Source: Hyphomicrobiales bacterium (GTDB lineage Bacteria > Pseudomonadota > Alphaproteobacteria > Rhizobiales > Methyloligellaceae). Taken from it: a DNA stretch of 64,000 bases. Of this stretch, positions 52,419-61,162 are shown piece after piece. A program made the translations under genes and the position numbers. How positions within the stretch are numbered: the stretch's first letter is position 1; each line of letters starts with the position of its first letter. The notes below the pieces were generated by a model. That model worked only from the letters and a program-made list of their open reading frames with translations, made no database searches and had not been told where the DNA came from. The stretch spans positions 1 through 64,000 of the forward strand of contig JAJFHP010000041.1 in assembly GCA_021775555.1 (NCBI GenBank), given 5' to 3'.

Positions 52419-53784
52419 AACAATCAAGGGCAAGCCGTCTGCGTGCCATAAGGGCCATAGCAATCGCGGCGGCAGCTATGGAAAACGCCGTTGCGCTCGC
52501 CGCACCCATCAGTCCATATGCCGGAATAAGCGCGAAATTCAACACAAGGTTCAGCCCTGCAGAGCCAAACAGAATGCTGGCGCAGATTTTTTGCTCTCCA
52601 AGCATGTTGAGAATAAGCTCGACCGGCCCCGTGGCGGCGCGGATCATCAGTCCTGCGGCCAGTACGAACATAACCGGATAACCGGAGGTGAACTCCGCGC
52701 CAAACAGCCACAGCAAGGGCTTGCCGAGTGTGAGTAATATCACCACCCCGGCCAGTGAGGGCCAGAAGGTCCATTTGATCGCATCACGTACCGCAAGCTG
52801 GAGCTTGTCACGCTCGCCAAGTGCATTGTGGGCGGAAAATCGGTTGGCCGCTGCCGCACCGACCGCGAAATGAACGAAGGCCACAAGCGAAATGGTCTTT
52901 AGCGAGGCGAAGTAAACAGCCACCTGTGATGGGTCCACATAACGTGACAACACTAGGATATCAGTGTTTTGCAGCAACAGAACAAAGCCGTGAAACAATA
53001 GCAGGGGGAGCGATGTACGCACCCACAGGTCCGTCTTAAAGCTGCGCGGACCGGCGCCCATATCCGCATCCATGCGCCGATGCAGTTGCACCGTCTGGAG
53101 TATTGCCGACACCCAGCAGGCGAATATTGCAGCCCCCGCGGCACTCACGGCATTTATCTCAAATCCTGCAGCGTAGACGCCGAACATGGCCAGCAGGAGC
53201 AGCAGCGGACGGGCTATATAAGGTGGAACCAGCGCCACATCCATCCAACCATAACCACGTGCGATCCCGTCCTGCACATCTATGAGGGTGTACATGGGCA
53301 GACAGAACAGGATGAGGAAGAATGGCAGAATATAATAATCAGCAAGCATATGCCCGAACATGGCCAGGCACGCAGCGCCAGCAAGCGCAATGACCGTGCT
53401 TGCCGTGACCGCGATCAGCCGTGCACTATGAATCAATCCACGCAGCAAGTGAAAGCGCCCCGTCTCGCGATATTCAGGTACGAAGCGCATGCTAGATGTG
53501 GAAAAGCCAAGCGGGGCGAGACCGCCGAAGATCAGCACCCAGACCCAGACAAAAACGAAAATGCCATATTCAAAACTACCCATCCAGCGTGCCAGAAGCA
53601 CCTGCGAGAAGTAGGCGATCCCGGCGCTGATAACACGGATGAGAAACGCGAAAAGCGCGGCACGATGGGTCCGCCCTGACCCATCGCCACCGCCCAGCAA
53701 TGGTTTTAGAATTTTCTGAAGAGGTTCAGGCAGACTCAATATCCGCCTACCGTCATCTGTTTGTGCTGCTTCGCCCAGCGACAT
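52393..53784 (-). CDS. Polysaccharide flippase (MOP superfamily)
   Basis: This 463-residue membrane protein has about 12-14 helices and the Wzx/MATE-like pattern LIRVISAGIAYFSQVLLARWMGSFEYGIFVFVW. It probably flips an undecaprenyl-linked glycan. ATG 53784 (GAGG 9 bp upstream) is preferred; GTG 53790 is an alternative. No glycosyltransferases are in the window, so its glycan cannot be inferred. It overlaps the CAP gene by 26 bp. Confidence 0.85.
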   Translation of the reverse strand: MSLGEAAQTDDGRRILSLPEPLQKILKPLLGGGDGSGRTHRAALFAFLIRVISAGIAYFSQVLLARWMGSFEYGIFVFVWVWVLIFGGLAPLGFSTSSMRFVPEYRETGRFHLLRGLIHSARLIAVTASTVIALAGAACLAMFGHMLADYYILPFFLILFCLPMYTLIDVQDGIARGYGWMDVALVPPYIARPLLLLLAMFGVYAAGFEINAVSAAGAAIFACWVSAILQTVQLHRRMDADMGAGPRSFKTDLWVRTSLPLLLFHGFVLLLQNTDILVLSRYVDPSQVAVYFASLKTISLVAFVHFAVGAAAANRFSAHNALGERDKLQLAVRDAIKWTFWPSLAGVVILLTLGKPLLWLFGAEFTSGYPVMFVLAAGLMIRAATGPVELILNMLGEQKICASILFGSAGLNLVLNFALIPAYGLMGAASATAFSIAAAAIAMALMARRRLALDCFIWRRAPV

Positions 53785-53829
53785 GCCCACGATCCTCGTT
53801 AATCGAGGGTGAGCTTACGCTCCCTGCGC

Positions 53830-54042
53830 TTAAGAAAGGGTTGGCGGAGAGGCTATTTGCTCCAGCCGGTCACACACATCACTCCACAACGCCGCACGGG
53901 TTTCATCGCCGACCGACTTATGCTCCAGCATGAAATGCTGAGCCACCTCTTCGGCGCGCGCACCGTAACGGCGGGACAAAACACCGGCCATGGCGTGAAT
54001 TTCGGGATCAGTAGGCAGCGTGGGCGTTACGATCTGTGTCAT
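53830..54042 (-). CDS. Small acidic/helical protein (hypothetical)
   Basis: This 70-residue protein (MTQIVTPTLPTDPEIHAMAGVLSRRYG...) has GGGAG 6 bp before ATG 54042. It is helical without a signal peptide and resembles small alphaproteobacterial proteins of unknown function; no domain recognised. Confidence 0.55.
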   Translation of the reverse strand: MTQIVTPTLPTDPEIHAMAGVLSRRYGARAEEVAQHFMLEHKSVGDETRAALWSDVCDRLEQIASPPTLS

Positions 54043-54183
54043 TTTGAACTCCCGGCATGGCGTGTTGCTTGTTTGACCAAGACAGGAGCAAGAGACGCGC
54101 CACACGGCAGTTCAGGGCGAAAAAGCCCCGAATCAGCCAATTTTAATGGAAAGCCGGCTTCAGGCCACCAAAGGCCGATGGCT

Positions 54184-55125
54184 CTATTGTTTCTTTTTGA
54201 CCGAACGCTTGCGCTTGCGCTTCTTGCGGGCCTTGCGACGTCCGCCGCACACTTTCGAGCGCAAGTTCGGTGCGCCTTCGGTGAGAGATGCCTGGATGGT
54301 CAGCTTGTCAATATTCTTGCCAAACAGTGCCCGCCATGAGAAACGCCGGAAGCCATGGTCGAGCAATTTGGCCGCGCGTACATTGCGCGCGCCGCCAGTC
54401 CTGCCGCCAAGAACGACAGCTACGATTTTACGACCGCCGCGCGTGGCGCTGACAACGATATTGTAACCCGATGCGCACACGAACCCGGTTTTCATGCCAT
54501 CGGCACCCTCGTAAGAGCGCAACAGGCCATTATAGTTTTTCATCCGCCGCTTGCCGATCTTGATGGACTGCACTGCGAAGAAGTGGGCGTATTCGGGGAA
54601 ATCAATGATGAGCGCCCGCGCCAGGTAGCCCATATCCCGGGCTGTGGTGATCTGCCGGTCATCCGGCAGGCCATTCGGATTCACGAAGCGCGAACGGCGC
54701 ATGCCCAAACGCTTGGCCGTGGCGTTCATGCGCTTGACGAATTTCGGCAAGGAACCCGCAACCCCCTCGGCCAGCATCACCGCCACGTCATTGGCGGATT
54801 TCACCAGAAGCGCCCTGAGTGCGAGATCAACGCTCATGGTCGCGCCGACAGGCAGGCCTATCTTGGTCGGGGCCTGCGCGTTGGCTTTTTTCGATGTGAC
54901 GATTTTACTTTTGAGGGTGAGCTTGCCATCTCGCAGAGCTTCGAATGTCAGGTAAGCCGTCATTAGTTTGGTGAGCGAGGCCGGGTGCCAGAGCGCATCC
55001 ATATCCTCCTGGTAGAGGATCGTACCCTTGTGTGGATCAAAAACCAGCGCAGGAGTCGCTGAAGCCCGCATGGGCAGGAGCAGAAGCAGGGCGAGCAGGC
55101 CCATGCCAAGTCCCCGTACATACAT
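54184..55125 (-). CDS. D-alanyl-D-alanine carboxypeptidase (S11 family)
   Basis: This 313-residue penicillin-binding protein trims peptidoglycan stem peptides. It has a signal peptide, SLTK (SxxK nucleophile), SAN (SxN) and KTG motifs in the right order. The C-terminus is unusually basic (RKARKKRKRKRS), which may help binding to the envelope in place of the amphipathic helix found in DacA and DacC. It is on the minus strand directly downstream of tRNA-Leu. Confidence 0.9.
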   Translation of the reverse strand: MYVRGLGMGLLALLLLLPMRASATPALVFDPHKGTILYQEDMDALWHPASLTKLMTAYLTFEALRDGKLTLKSKIVTSKKANAQAPTKIGLPVGATMSVDLALRALLVKSANDVAVMLAEGVAGSLPKFVKRMNATAKRLGMRRSRFVNPNGLPDDRQITTARDMGYLARALIIDFPEYAHFFAVQSIKIGKRRMKNYNGLLRSYEGADGMKTGFVCASGYNIVVSATRGGRKIVAVVLGGRTGGARNVRAAKLLDHGFRRFSWRALFGKNIDKLTIQASLTEGAPNLRSKVCGGRRKARKKRKRKRSVKKKQ

Positions 55126-55217
55126 TACTGAACTCCCCCGTTTACACCAATGCGGCAGCAGATCTTGGAAACGCTCACCGCACGCTCGCTCTCATAAAAC
55201 CATAATCCAATGACGGT

Positions 55218-55304
55218 TGGTGCCCCAGGCCTGACTCGAACAGGCACGCCATTGCTGACAACAGATTTTGAGTCTATCGCGTCTACCAATTCCGCCACTG
55301 GGGC
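55218..55304 (-). tRNA. tRNA-Leu (CAA)
   Basis: On the minus strand the acceptor GCCCCAG pairs with CTGGGGC, and the D-arm has GCGGAATTGGTAGACGC. The anticodon loop CTCAAAA gives anticodon CAA (codon UUG). A long variable arm and TTCGAGTC T-loop follow, and CCA is encoded at 55218-55220. Confidence 0.95.
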
Positions 55305-55488
55305 CACCGGCTGGCGATGATAGCGATGCGCCACCCCCCGTCAACACGTGCATTTTGCAGACGTGCATAATCTTCTCGCAATGCCATATACAGCACACCT
55401 GCTTCCAGAAGCGATACACGTGAATTCAGCCCGGACTAAGGCAACATCTTCAATGGACAAACGCCAAGCTCATCAGTATTCATGCCCC

Positions 55489-56073
55489 ATGCTGAGACGT
55501 ATTTATGACTGGATGATCGAACTAGCAGCCCATCCCAAGGCAGCGTGGGCGCTGGCAATCGTCTCCTTTGCGGAGAGTTCATTCTTTCCCATACCGCCAG
55601 ACGTCATGCTCATCCCCATGGCGATTTCCGAGCGGACTAAAGCTTGGGCTTATGCCGCCATTTGTACCATTGCCTCAGTCCTTGGCGGTATCGCGGGTTA
55701 CTTTATTGGCTATGCACTGTTTGAGGCCGTCGGGCAGCCTATCCTCAATTTCTACGACCCGGATCAGCACGCCTGGAACAAGTTCAAGTCCCTCTACGAG
55801 GAATGGGGTTTCTGGATCGTGTTTGCTGCGGGTTTTTCACCCCTGCCCTATAAGATCTTCACCATCGCCAGCGGCATCGTCGCCCTGAATTTCCCGGTTT
55901 TCGTCATCGCAAGTGCAATCTCCCGCGGTGGCCGCTTTTTTCTCGTCAGCGGGCTGCTCTACTGGTTCGGCCCGCCCATCCGGACATTCATTGAGAAATA
56001 TCTCGGCTTGCTCACAATCTTGTTCGTTGTGATGCTTGTCGCGGGCTTTATAGCTATCAAATATCTCTTGTAA
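55489..56073 (+). CDS. DedA-family membrane protein
   Basis: This 194-residue inner-membrane protein has the DedA features AESSFFPIPPDVML, GGIAGYFIGY and FSPLPYKIFTIASGI. Family members transport lipid carriers or help maintain membrane potential. ATG 55489 (MLRRIYDWMIEL) matches the family start; ATG 55453 with AAGG 11 bp upstream is an alternative. It is followed 15 bp later by dsbB, likely in one transcript. Confidence 0.85.
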   Translation: MLRRIYDWMIELAAHPKAAWALAIVSFAESSFFPIPPDVMLIPMAISERTKAWAYAAICTIASVLGGIAGYFIGYALFEAVGQPILNFYDPDQHAWNKFKSLYEEWGFWIVFAAGFSPLPYKIFTIASGIVALNFPVFVIASAISRGGRFFLVSGLLYWFGPPIRTFIEKYLGLLTILFVVMLVAGFIAIKYLL

Positions 56074-56088
56074 CCGGAGTGTGCCCTG

Positions 56089-56589
56089 ATGGGTTTTCTC
56101 GAAAGAATCTCATTTCCGCTCGCGGCGGGAGCAACCGCCCTGGTCGCCCTTGCTACGATTTTGACCGCGCTCACCTATGAGCATGCAGGTGGATACACGC
56201 CTTGTGCATTATGCCTGATTGAACGCTATGCTTATTATGCCGGTGTGCCGCTCGCTGGCGCCGCGTTCTTCCTGTCTACTCCCAAACCCTCCGGCCTGGT
56301 CGTGCTGCTGCTCGCCCTGTGCGGGATTGGGTTTCTTATCAATGGCGGGATTGGCGTCTATCATTCCGGCGTTGAGTGGAAATGGTGGCCGGGTCCGGAT
56401 ACGTGCAGCGCCGGTTCGCTTGCGCCTCTCACGGGCAACCTGCTCGACGCATTGAACAATGCTAAGGCCGTTTCCTGCGATGAAGCACCCTGGCGGCTGT
56501 TCGGGCTGTCCTTTGCCGGGTGGAGCGCGCTGATTTCATTCGACCTGGCGATCCTGTCCTTCATCGGCGTGCGCAACGCGCGTTCGTAA
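56089..56589 (+). CDS. dsbB: Disulfide bond formation protein DsbB
   Basis: This 166-residue membrane protein oxidises DsbA and passes electrons to quinone. It has four membrane helices, the first catalytic pair CALC (YTPCALCLIERYAYY) and a second pair spread over the periplasmic loop (DTCSAGS, VSCDEA). The stop is 1 bp before the convergent MBL gene. Its product would serve the many disulfide-bearing exported proteins of this window. Confidence 0.9.
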   Translation: MGFLERISFPLAAGATALVALATILTALTYEHAGGYTPCALCLIERYAYYAGVPLAGAAFFLSTPKPSGLVVLLLALCGIGFLINGGIGVYHSGVEWKWWPGPDTCSAGSLAPLTGNLLDALNNAKAVSCDEAPWRLFGLSFAGWSALISFDLAILSFIGVRNARS

Positions 56590-56590
56590 T

Positions 56591-57439
56591 CTAGTATCCC
56601 GGAAGCACCAGCAGCTTGCGCTTTCTCGGCATGGTCGCAGGAGACAGCACGACCGTCTTGGACTTGCTCACCTCGATGTCGTGGGTGTCACGCAGGCGCG
56701 CCTCGAACTCGTCCAGGTCACCGAAAAAATGCATCGGAATAACGATCCGCGGGCGCAACTCTTTGAGCACATTCACCACCCCGTCAAAATCAAGCGTGAA
56801 CACGCCATCGATTGCGACCATCACCACATCGAGCTGGCCGATCTGCCCGAGCTGCTGCGATGTCAGCTCGTGATGCAGATGCCCCAGATGGCCGATGCAA
56901 AGGCCAGACACCTCGAAGATGAAAATTGAATTGCCGAACTTCTCCGTGCCCCCCTCGTCCCATGTGCGGATGTTGGTCGGGACATTGCGGATGTAGACAT
57001 CGCCCACGGTGAGATTGTGTTCAGCCCATCCGCCTTTGGGGTTCCAGCCCCGCAGCGGATGTTTGATCGTTGGGTCTGGCGTGTCGGTATAGTGACTGTC
57101 ATGGGCATGGTTCATGGTCACCACGTCCGGGACCGGGCCCTTCCCGTGATATCCGGCATAGTCGGTAGCGATGCGGATACCTGCCGGGCTTTCAATGAGA
57201 AATGTCGAATGACTGACGAATGTAATGCGGACTTCGTTATTGGCCAGCTCCGCCACCCGGTAATTAACCCGCATGACTGGCGAGAGGTTTTCGGCCACCG
57301 CAAGGCACTTGCTGGTGACGGGCGCGGCCTGCGCCGACACGGCAAACAGCAGCACCGCAATGATGCCCATAATTAAACTGCCAAGGTGATGCCTCAACAA
57401 TTGCCTGCTCCCTGTTTCGGACCGACCGGCAACCATCAT
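56591..57439 (-). CDS. Exported metallo-beta-lactamase-fold hydrolase (UlaG-like)
   Basis: The 282-residue protein has an N-terminal hydrophobic segment ending AQAA and an MBL domain with VTMNHAHDSHY (metal-binding), IFEVSGLCIGHLGHLHHEL and PMHFFGD. It belongs to the UlaG/ascorbate-lactonase-type branch. The long N-terminus before the hydrophobic segment suggests a later start (ATG 57370), but neither start has a clear Shine-Dalgarno. Substrate unknown. Confidence 0.75.
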   Translation of the reverse strand: MMVAGRSETGSRQLLRHHLGSLIMGIIAVLLFAVSAQAAPVTSKCLAVAENLSPVMRVNYRVAELANNEVRITFVSHSTFLIESPAGIRIATDYAGYHGKGPVPDVVTMNHAHDSHYTDTPDPTIKHPLRGWNPKGGWAEHNLTVGDVYIRNVPTNIRTWDEGGTEKFGNSIFIFEVSGLCIGHLGHLHHELTSQQLGQIGQLDVVMVAIDGVFTLDFDGVVNVLKELRPRIVIPMHFFGDLDEFEARLRDTHDIEVSKSKTVVLSPATMPRKRKLLVLPGY

Positions 57440-57459
57440 AGGTCGGGAAAAGCGGGGTG

Positions 57460-57990
57460 TCAGGTCTTGGGATGAGTGGCACGGTGCAGCAGAAGCGTGT
57501 AAGGCAGCACTGCCCAGAAACCGGTACAGGCGAGAAAATCTGCCAACCTCTCCTTGGGACCGGGAAAGATTGTAGCACCCAGACGCAACAATTCATCGTC
57601 AGCACTGATCACCCATTTCAATGGCAACCCGTCGAACAGCGTCATGTAATAGAGGTAATAAAGTTGCGGCGAGAGCCGGTGCAGCAGGAGATAAAACAGC
57701 CAGCCCAATGCAACATCGAGCATGATGCTCATCGCTCGTTGCATGTCTGCTGTCCCTTCAAATCGGTCGGACATATATTTGCTTTTCAATCCCAGAACCC
57801 AGAATAGCAGGGCAAAAAATGCAAGACTCAGCAATGCCAGTCCGGCGCTCCCCATGGGGCTCAACGTGAAGAAGCTGTCCTGCTCAGGGGCGTTCAGAAA
57901 AAGAGAGATGCTGAAAAGCGCCAGCGGTGCTCCCACTACGGCAAATGCGATTACGGCAGCGCGGAAATACTGGACGGAGGTAAGGATCAT
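57460..57990 (-). CDS. Multi-pass membrane protein of unknown function
   Basis: This 176-residue protein begins MILTSVQYFRAAVIAFAVVGAP and has about four hydrophobic helices, with a soluble stretch (DRFEGTADMQRAMSIMLD) between. No family signature is recognised. It starts 16 bp after the DUF456 gene stops, on the same strand, so the two may be co-expressed. Confidence 0.6.
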   Translation of the reverse strand: MILTSVQYFRAAVIAFAVVGAPLALFSISLFLNAPEQDSFFTLSPMGSAGLALLSLAFFALLFWVLGLKSKYMSDRFEGTADMQRAMSIMLDVALGWLFYLLLHRLSPQLYYLYYMTLFDGLPLKWVISADDELLRLGATIFPGPKERLADFLACTGFWAVLPYTLLLHRATHPKT

Positions 57991-58006
57991 AGGCGTTGGC
58001 GCCACT

Positions 58007-58564
58007 CTATAAAGTAAACACCCGCACGGCGAGCACAACGAGCATCACGGCACCAGCGGCAAGCTTGCCCAGTGTACCGAACAACCGACCGATGGCCGCC
58101 CCCCAACCCACCGAAACGCTTTTGTCCGAGCCGCCATGTTTCCACATTTCACCCAGATAGGCCCCGGCGAAGGCACCGCCAGCCCCGCCCGCCAGTGCCC
58201 CAATGAGCGGGCCGAGAATGGGAATTGGAAGCCCCATGATAGCGCCCGTGATACTCCCCACAAGCGTGCCCAGAATGGCCAGCGCGACCGCGCGGCGGCT
58301 CCCGCCCTTGTTGACCGCACCCGCTGCACCTGCAAAAAACTCGAGCGCCTCGCCGCCCGCTGCAATAACTGCCAGCAACACGACCGCGTGCCAGTTCAGC
58401 CCCTGTTCGGCATCGCCAATGTCCATGACCTCCACGAACAGGGCGGCCATCCCCACGACAAACCAGTTACCGGGAAGTGTGACGAAATTTGTGGTCCAGG
58501 CGATGCTGGCCGAGAACACGAGCAGCAGGGCCCACGCGTAATAGGAATATTCAATTTCGGGCAT
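58007..58564 (-). CDS. DUF456-family membrane protein
   Basis: This 185-residue, Gly/Ala-rich, highly hydrophobic protein has the DUF456 pattern: TTNFVTLPGNWFVVG, then repeated GG-rich turns (GAIMGLPIPILGPLIGALAGGAGGA). Function unknown; related proteins occur widely in bacteria, often near envelope genes. Confidence 0.8.
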   Translation of the reverse strand: MPEIEYSYYAWALLLVFSASIAWTTNFVTLPGNWFVVGMAALFVEVMDIGDAEQGLNWHAVVLLAVIAAGGEALEFFAGAAGAVNKGGSRRAVALAILGTLVGSITGAIMGLPIPILGPLIGALAGGAGGAFAGAYLGEMWKHGGSDKSVSVGWGAAIGRLFGTLGKLAAGAVMLVVLAVRVFTL

Positions 58565-58734
58565 GAGAGAATAGGTAAGGGCTTGATGAGGAAATTTCCA
58601 GCATCTTTATGCAGCAAACCACACCCAATGTTTCAACAGGATTTGATGGCACCGTCATCAACGCTTCTTAACCTCTGCGTGTTTTTCTGTTTATTATGTC
58701 CGCAGATCTGGAACATGCCGGGGGAGCACATCAC

Positions 58735-59160
58735 ATGAACCGCACACTGACACTGGCCGCGCTTGCAGCCTGCCTGATGCTCTGGACCCAGGGCGCCCGC
58801 GCCGACGTCCTGGCCCATATCGATATTTCAGAGCAGCGCCTGCATCTCTATGTGAACGGTGACAAGAAACACACGTGGAAGGTTTCGACCGGCAAGAAAC
58901 ATGGCTGGACGCGGACCGGCACTTTCCGGCCCCAGTTTCTGAGCAAGAACCATCGCTCAAGACTGTTTCGTGGCGCGCCCATGCCCTATTCGGTCTTCTA
59001 TGACAGCCATTGGGCCGTCCACGGAACCACGGCTATCAAGCGGCTCGGAAACCCGGCCTCCCATGGCTGCGTCAGGCTGCATCCCAAAAATGCAGCCGTG
59101 CTGTTCAACCTTGTCGCCAAGCAGGGCAAAAAGAACAGCGTGATCTGGATTACGGAGTAA
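58735..59160 (+). CDS. L,D-transpeptidase (YkuD family), secreted
   Basis: This 141-residue protein has a signal peptide (QGARA-D) and the YkuD catalytic region VHGTTAIKRLGNPASHGCVRL with the nucleophilic Cys in SHGCVR. It crosslinks or hydrolyses peptidoglycan. ATG 58735 is supported by GGGGGAG 9 bp upstream; an earlier in-frame start would add an untypical extension. Confidence 0.9.
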   Translation: MNRTLTLAALAACLMLWTQGARADVLAHIDISEQRLHLYVNGDKKHTWKVSTGKKHGWTRTGTFRPQFLSKNHRSRLFRGAPMPYSVFYDSHWAVHGTTAIKRLGNPASHGCVRLHPKNAAVLFNLVAKQGKKNSVIWITE

Positions 59161-59170
59161 GGCTATTTGC

Positions 59171-59275
59171 CTACAGGAGAGTGAGCAGCCCACCAAGGCC
59201 GGTCACGACAACGATCGCCCCGATTACCAAGGCAACCTTGAATACGGTGTCATTATTGAAGTCATCATCCGACAT
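59171..59275 (-). CDS. 34-residue single-pass membrane protein
   Basis: A short reading frame encodes MSDDDFNNDTVFKV followed by one hydrophobic helix rich in Val, Ile, Gly and Leu. The Shine-Dalgarno AGGGGA lies 8 bp before ATG 59275, and the gene is convergent with the L,D-transpeptidase. The clean acidic N-terminus plus helix is typical of regulatory or complex-assembly micropeptides, e.g. small subunits of membrane complexes. Function unknown. Confidence 0.6.
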   Translation of the reverse strand: MSDDDFNNDTVFKVALVIGAIVVVTGLGGLLTLL

Positions 59276-59485
59276 TGCTGCATTCCCCTGTTAGGATTTT
59301 TGCGTCTTGTGGTCAGGCTCTGCGACCATTTGCTCATTCCAGAACCTTGCCGCATATCATCGCCTGCTAGACATTAATAGTATAGCCGTTTTTCGCTGCT
59401 ATGAGATATAGATTAGAGTGTTTCCACTTGCCTCTTTCCAGTCACACGGCCATCATATGAGCTATGCGGCAAGCGGGAGTAATTT

Positions 59486-59499
59486 GGTCAGCACTGACC
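59486..59499. promoter_or_regulatory. Palindrome upstream of cytochrome c gene
   Basis: GGTCAG-CA-CTGACC is a perfect 6-bp-arm palindrome, 46 bp before the cytochrome c start and well placed for a dimeric regulator or a promoter-overlapping operator. Confidence 0.4.
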
Positions 59500-59545
59500 T
59501 TAGACGTGAGAAGAATTTGTAAGCCCTATCAAGGATTTATCGAGC

Positions 59546-59974
59546 ATGAAACAAATACTCAAAATTGCAGTCGCTACCCTTGCAATGGCGTCCTTCGCCA
59601 CGATTGCACAGGCTGAAGGCGATGCCGCAAAAGGCGAAGCTTTTTTCAAAAAGAAATGCAAGCTGTGCCACAAGATCGGCCCCAAAGCCAAGAAGGGCGT
59701 CGGACCAGCTCTTAACAATATCGTTGGCGCAACGGCCGGTACTCTCGGGACTAAGGATAAGTATAAATACTCCAAGGCTATGGCCGAAGCTGGCAAGGGT
59801 GGCTTGAAGTGGGACGAGGAAACGCTCGACAAATTCCTGACGAAGCCAAAAGATGTTGTACCCAAGACAAAGATGAAAATACCTCTTCCTGGTGGAGGCG
59901 TGAAAGAGGCTGCCGACCGTGCCAACATCATTGCCTTTCTCAAGTCACACACCAAGATGGAGAAGAAGCCGTAA
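59546..59974 (+). CDS. Class I c-type cytochrome
   Basis: This 142-residue protein has a signal peptide (IAQA-E), a heme-binding motif CKLCH and a downstream Met ligand in TKMKIPL. It is like alphaproteobacterial cytochrome c2, an electron donor to terminal oxidases, and lies next to the aa3-type oxidase operon, convergent with it across a shared terminator. Confidence 0.9.
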   Translation: MKQILKIAVATLAMASFATIAQAEGDAAKGEAFFKKKCKLCHKIGPKAKKGVGPALNNIVGATAGTLGTKDKYKYSKAMAEAGKGGLKWDEETLDKFLTKPKDVVPKTKMKIPLPGGGVKEAADRANIIAFLKSHTKMEKKP

Positions 59975-60045
59975 CCTGTTTTTTCCCGGACCTTCTTTAC
60001 TCACCGGTCTTGCCGTGAGGATGGACGGTTTGAAAATATGATAAT

Positions 60046-60090
60046 AAAAAACCCGGCCGTCAGAGCATCACTCTGGCAGCCGGGTTTTTT
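60046..60090. terminator. Bidirectional terminator between cytochrome c and oxidase operon
   Basis: AAAAAACCCGGC (60046-60057) pairs perfectly with GCCGGGTTTTTT (60079-60090), and an inner CAGAG/CTCTG stem extends the helix. A/T runs on both sides let it end both convergent transcripts. Confidence 0.9.
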
Positions 60091-60102
60091 AATGTGTACT
60101 GC

Positions 60103-60426
60103 TTAAGACCCCAGCGCGAAGTATAAACCCCGCGAGGTGAAGGTGTAGCTGGACTCAAATGACATCAGCGCCACGAACACCAGTACGAACACCGGCGGAA
60201 GCAGGATTGCATAGATCAGCGCCAGCCTCTCCCATGCCATATGCATGAAAATGGCGACGATCAGACCCGCCTTGATCATCATAAACAACAGGATCAGGCT
60301 CCATCTGAGCATGCCCTGATAGGCCATATAGTCGACCATATAAGAAAAGAAGCTGAATACGAACAGCAGCCCCCAAATCCACAGGTAAGTGCTGATCGGA
60401 TGTGTTTGACCTTCTTCGTGTGCCAT
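60103..60426 (-). CDS. Cytochrome oxidase subunit IV family protein
   Basis: This 107-residue protein has three hydrophobic helices and the subunit IV (CtaF/CyoD-like) pattern ISTYLWIWGLLFVFSFFSY and AIFMHMAWERLALIYA. It is the last gene of the oxidase operon, starting 9 bp after subunit III, with AAGGGG before the ATG. Confidence 0.85.
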   Translation of the reverse strand: MAHEEGQTHPISTYLWIWGLLFVFSFFSYMVDYMAYQGMLRWSLILLFMMIKAGLIVAIFMHMAWERLALIYAILLPPVFVLVFVALMSFESSYTFTSRGLYFALGS

Positions 60427-60435
60427 GTGTGCCCC

Positions 60436-61146
60436 TTACCAGAGATAGAAGAATGCAAAGATGAAGACCCAGACCAGGTCAACGAAATGCCAGTAGAGAC
60501 CCATGGTCTCCACATGTTCGTAACCGCCTTTCATGGTGGTGAAATATCCTCGGTCCCCGCGGTCGTAATCTCCGCGCCAGACCTTGCGGGCGACGATCAG
60601 CAGGAAGATGACGCCCACCGAGACGTGAAACCCGTGAAAGCCGGTAATCATAAAGAAGGCTGAACCGAATTGCGGAGCGCCAAAGGGGTTGCCCCAGGGC
60701 CGCACACCCTCATGGATCAGCTTGGACCACTCAAAAGCCTGCATGCCAACAAAGGACGCGCCAAACAGCGCGGTCAGCAGAATAAGATAAGTCGTGACCT
60801 TGCGGTTTTTCCGGTAGCCGTAATTCACCGCCATGGCCATGGTGCCGCTGGATGAGATCAGGATGAACGTCATGATGGCGATCAACAGCAGCGGGACTTC
60901 TACGCCTCCGACCGACAGGCCGAATACTTCGCTGGGGTTGGGCCAGGGAATTGTCGTCGACCAGCGCACTGTCATATAGGAGATCAGAAAACAGCTGAAA
61001 ATGAAGGTATCGCTGAGGAGGAATATCCACATCATGGCCTTGCCCCAGTGAACGTTCTTGAACGCCCGCTGATCGGAAGACCAATCATCCGCAAAACCCG
61101 ACATACCCGGTTGCAGTGCCTTTGCACCAGCCGCAGTCTTTGCCAT
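60436..61146 (-). CDS. ctaE: Cytochrome c oxidase subunit III
   Basis: This 236-residue, 5-7-helix protein has the subunit III features SDTFIFSCFLISY, ITGFHGFHVSVGVIFL and GLYWHFVDLVWVFIFAFFYLW (the conserved WHFVDxVW ending). It contains the conserved Glu in helix III-type position. In the rhizobial coxMNOP arrangement there are two subunit III genes; this is the more conventional one. Confidence 0.9.
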   Translation of the reverse strand: MAKTAAGAKALQPGMSGFADDWSSDQRAFKNVHWGKAMMWIFLLSDTFIFSCFLISYMTVRWSTTIPWPNPSEVFGLSVGGVEVPLLLIAIMTFILISSSGTMAMAVNYGYRKNRKVTTYLILLTALFGASFVGMQAFEWSKLIHEGVRPWGNPFGAPQFGSAFFMITGFHGFHVSVGVIFLLIVARKVWRGDYDRGDRGYFTTMKGGYEHVETMGLYWHFVDLVWVFIFAFFYLW

Positions 61147-61162
61147 GAGACCTATTTCCCTC

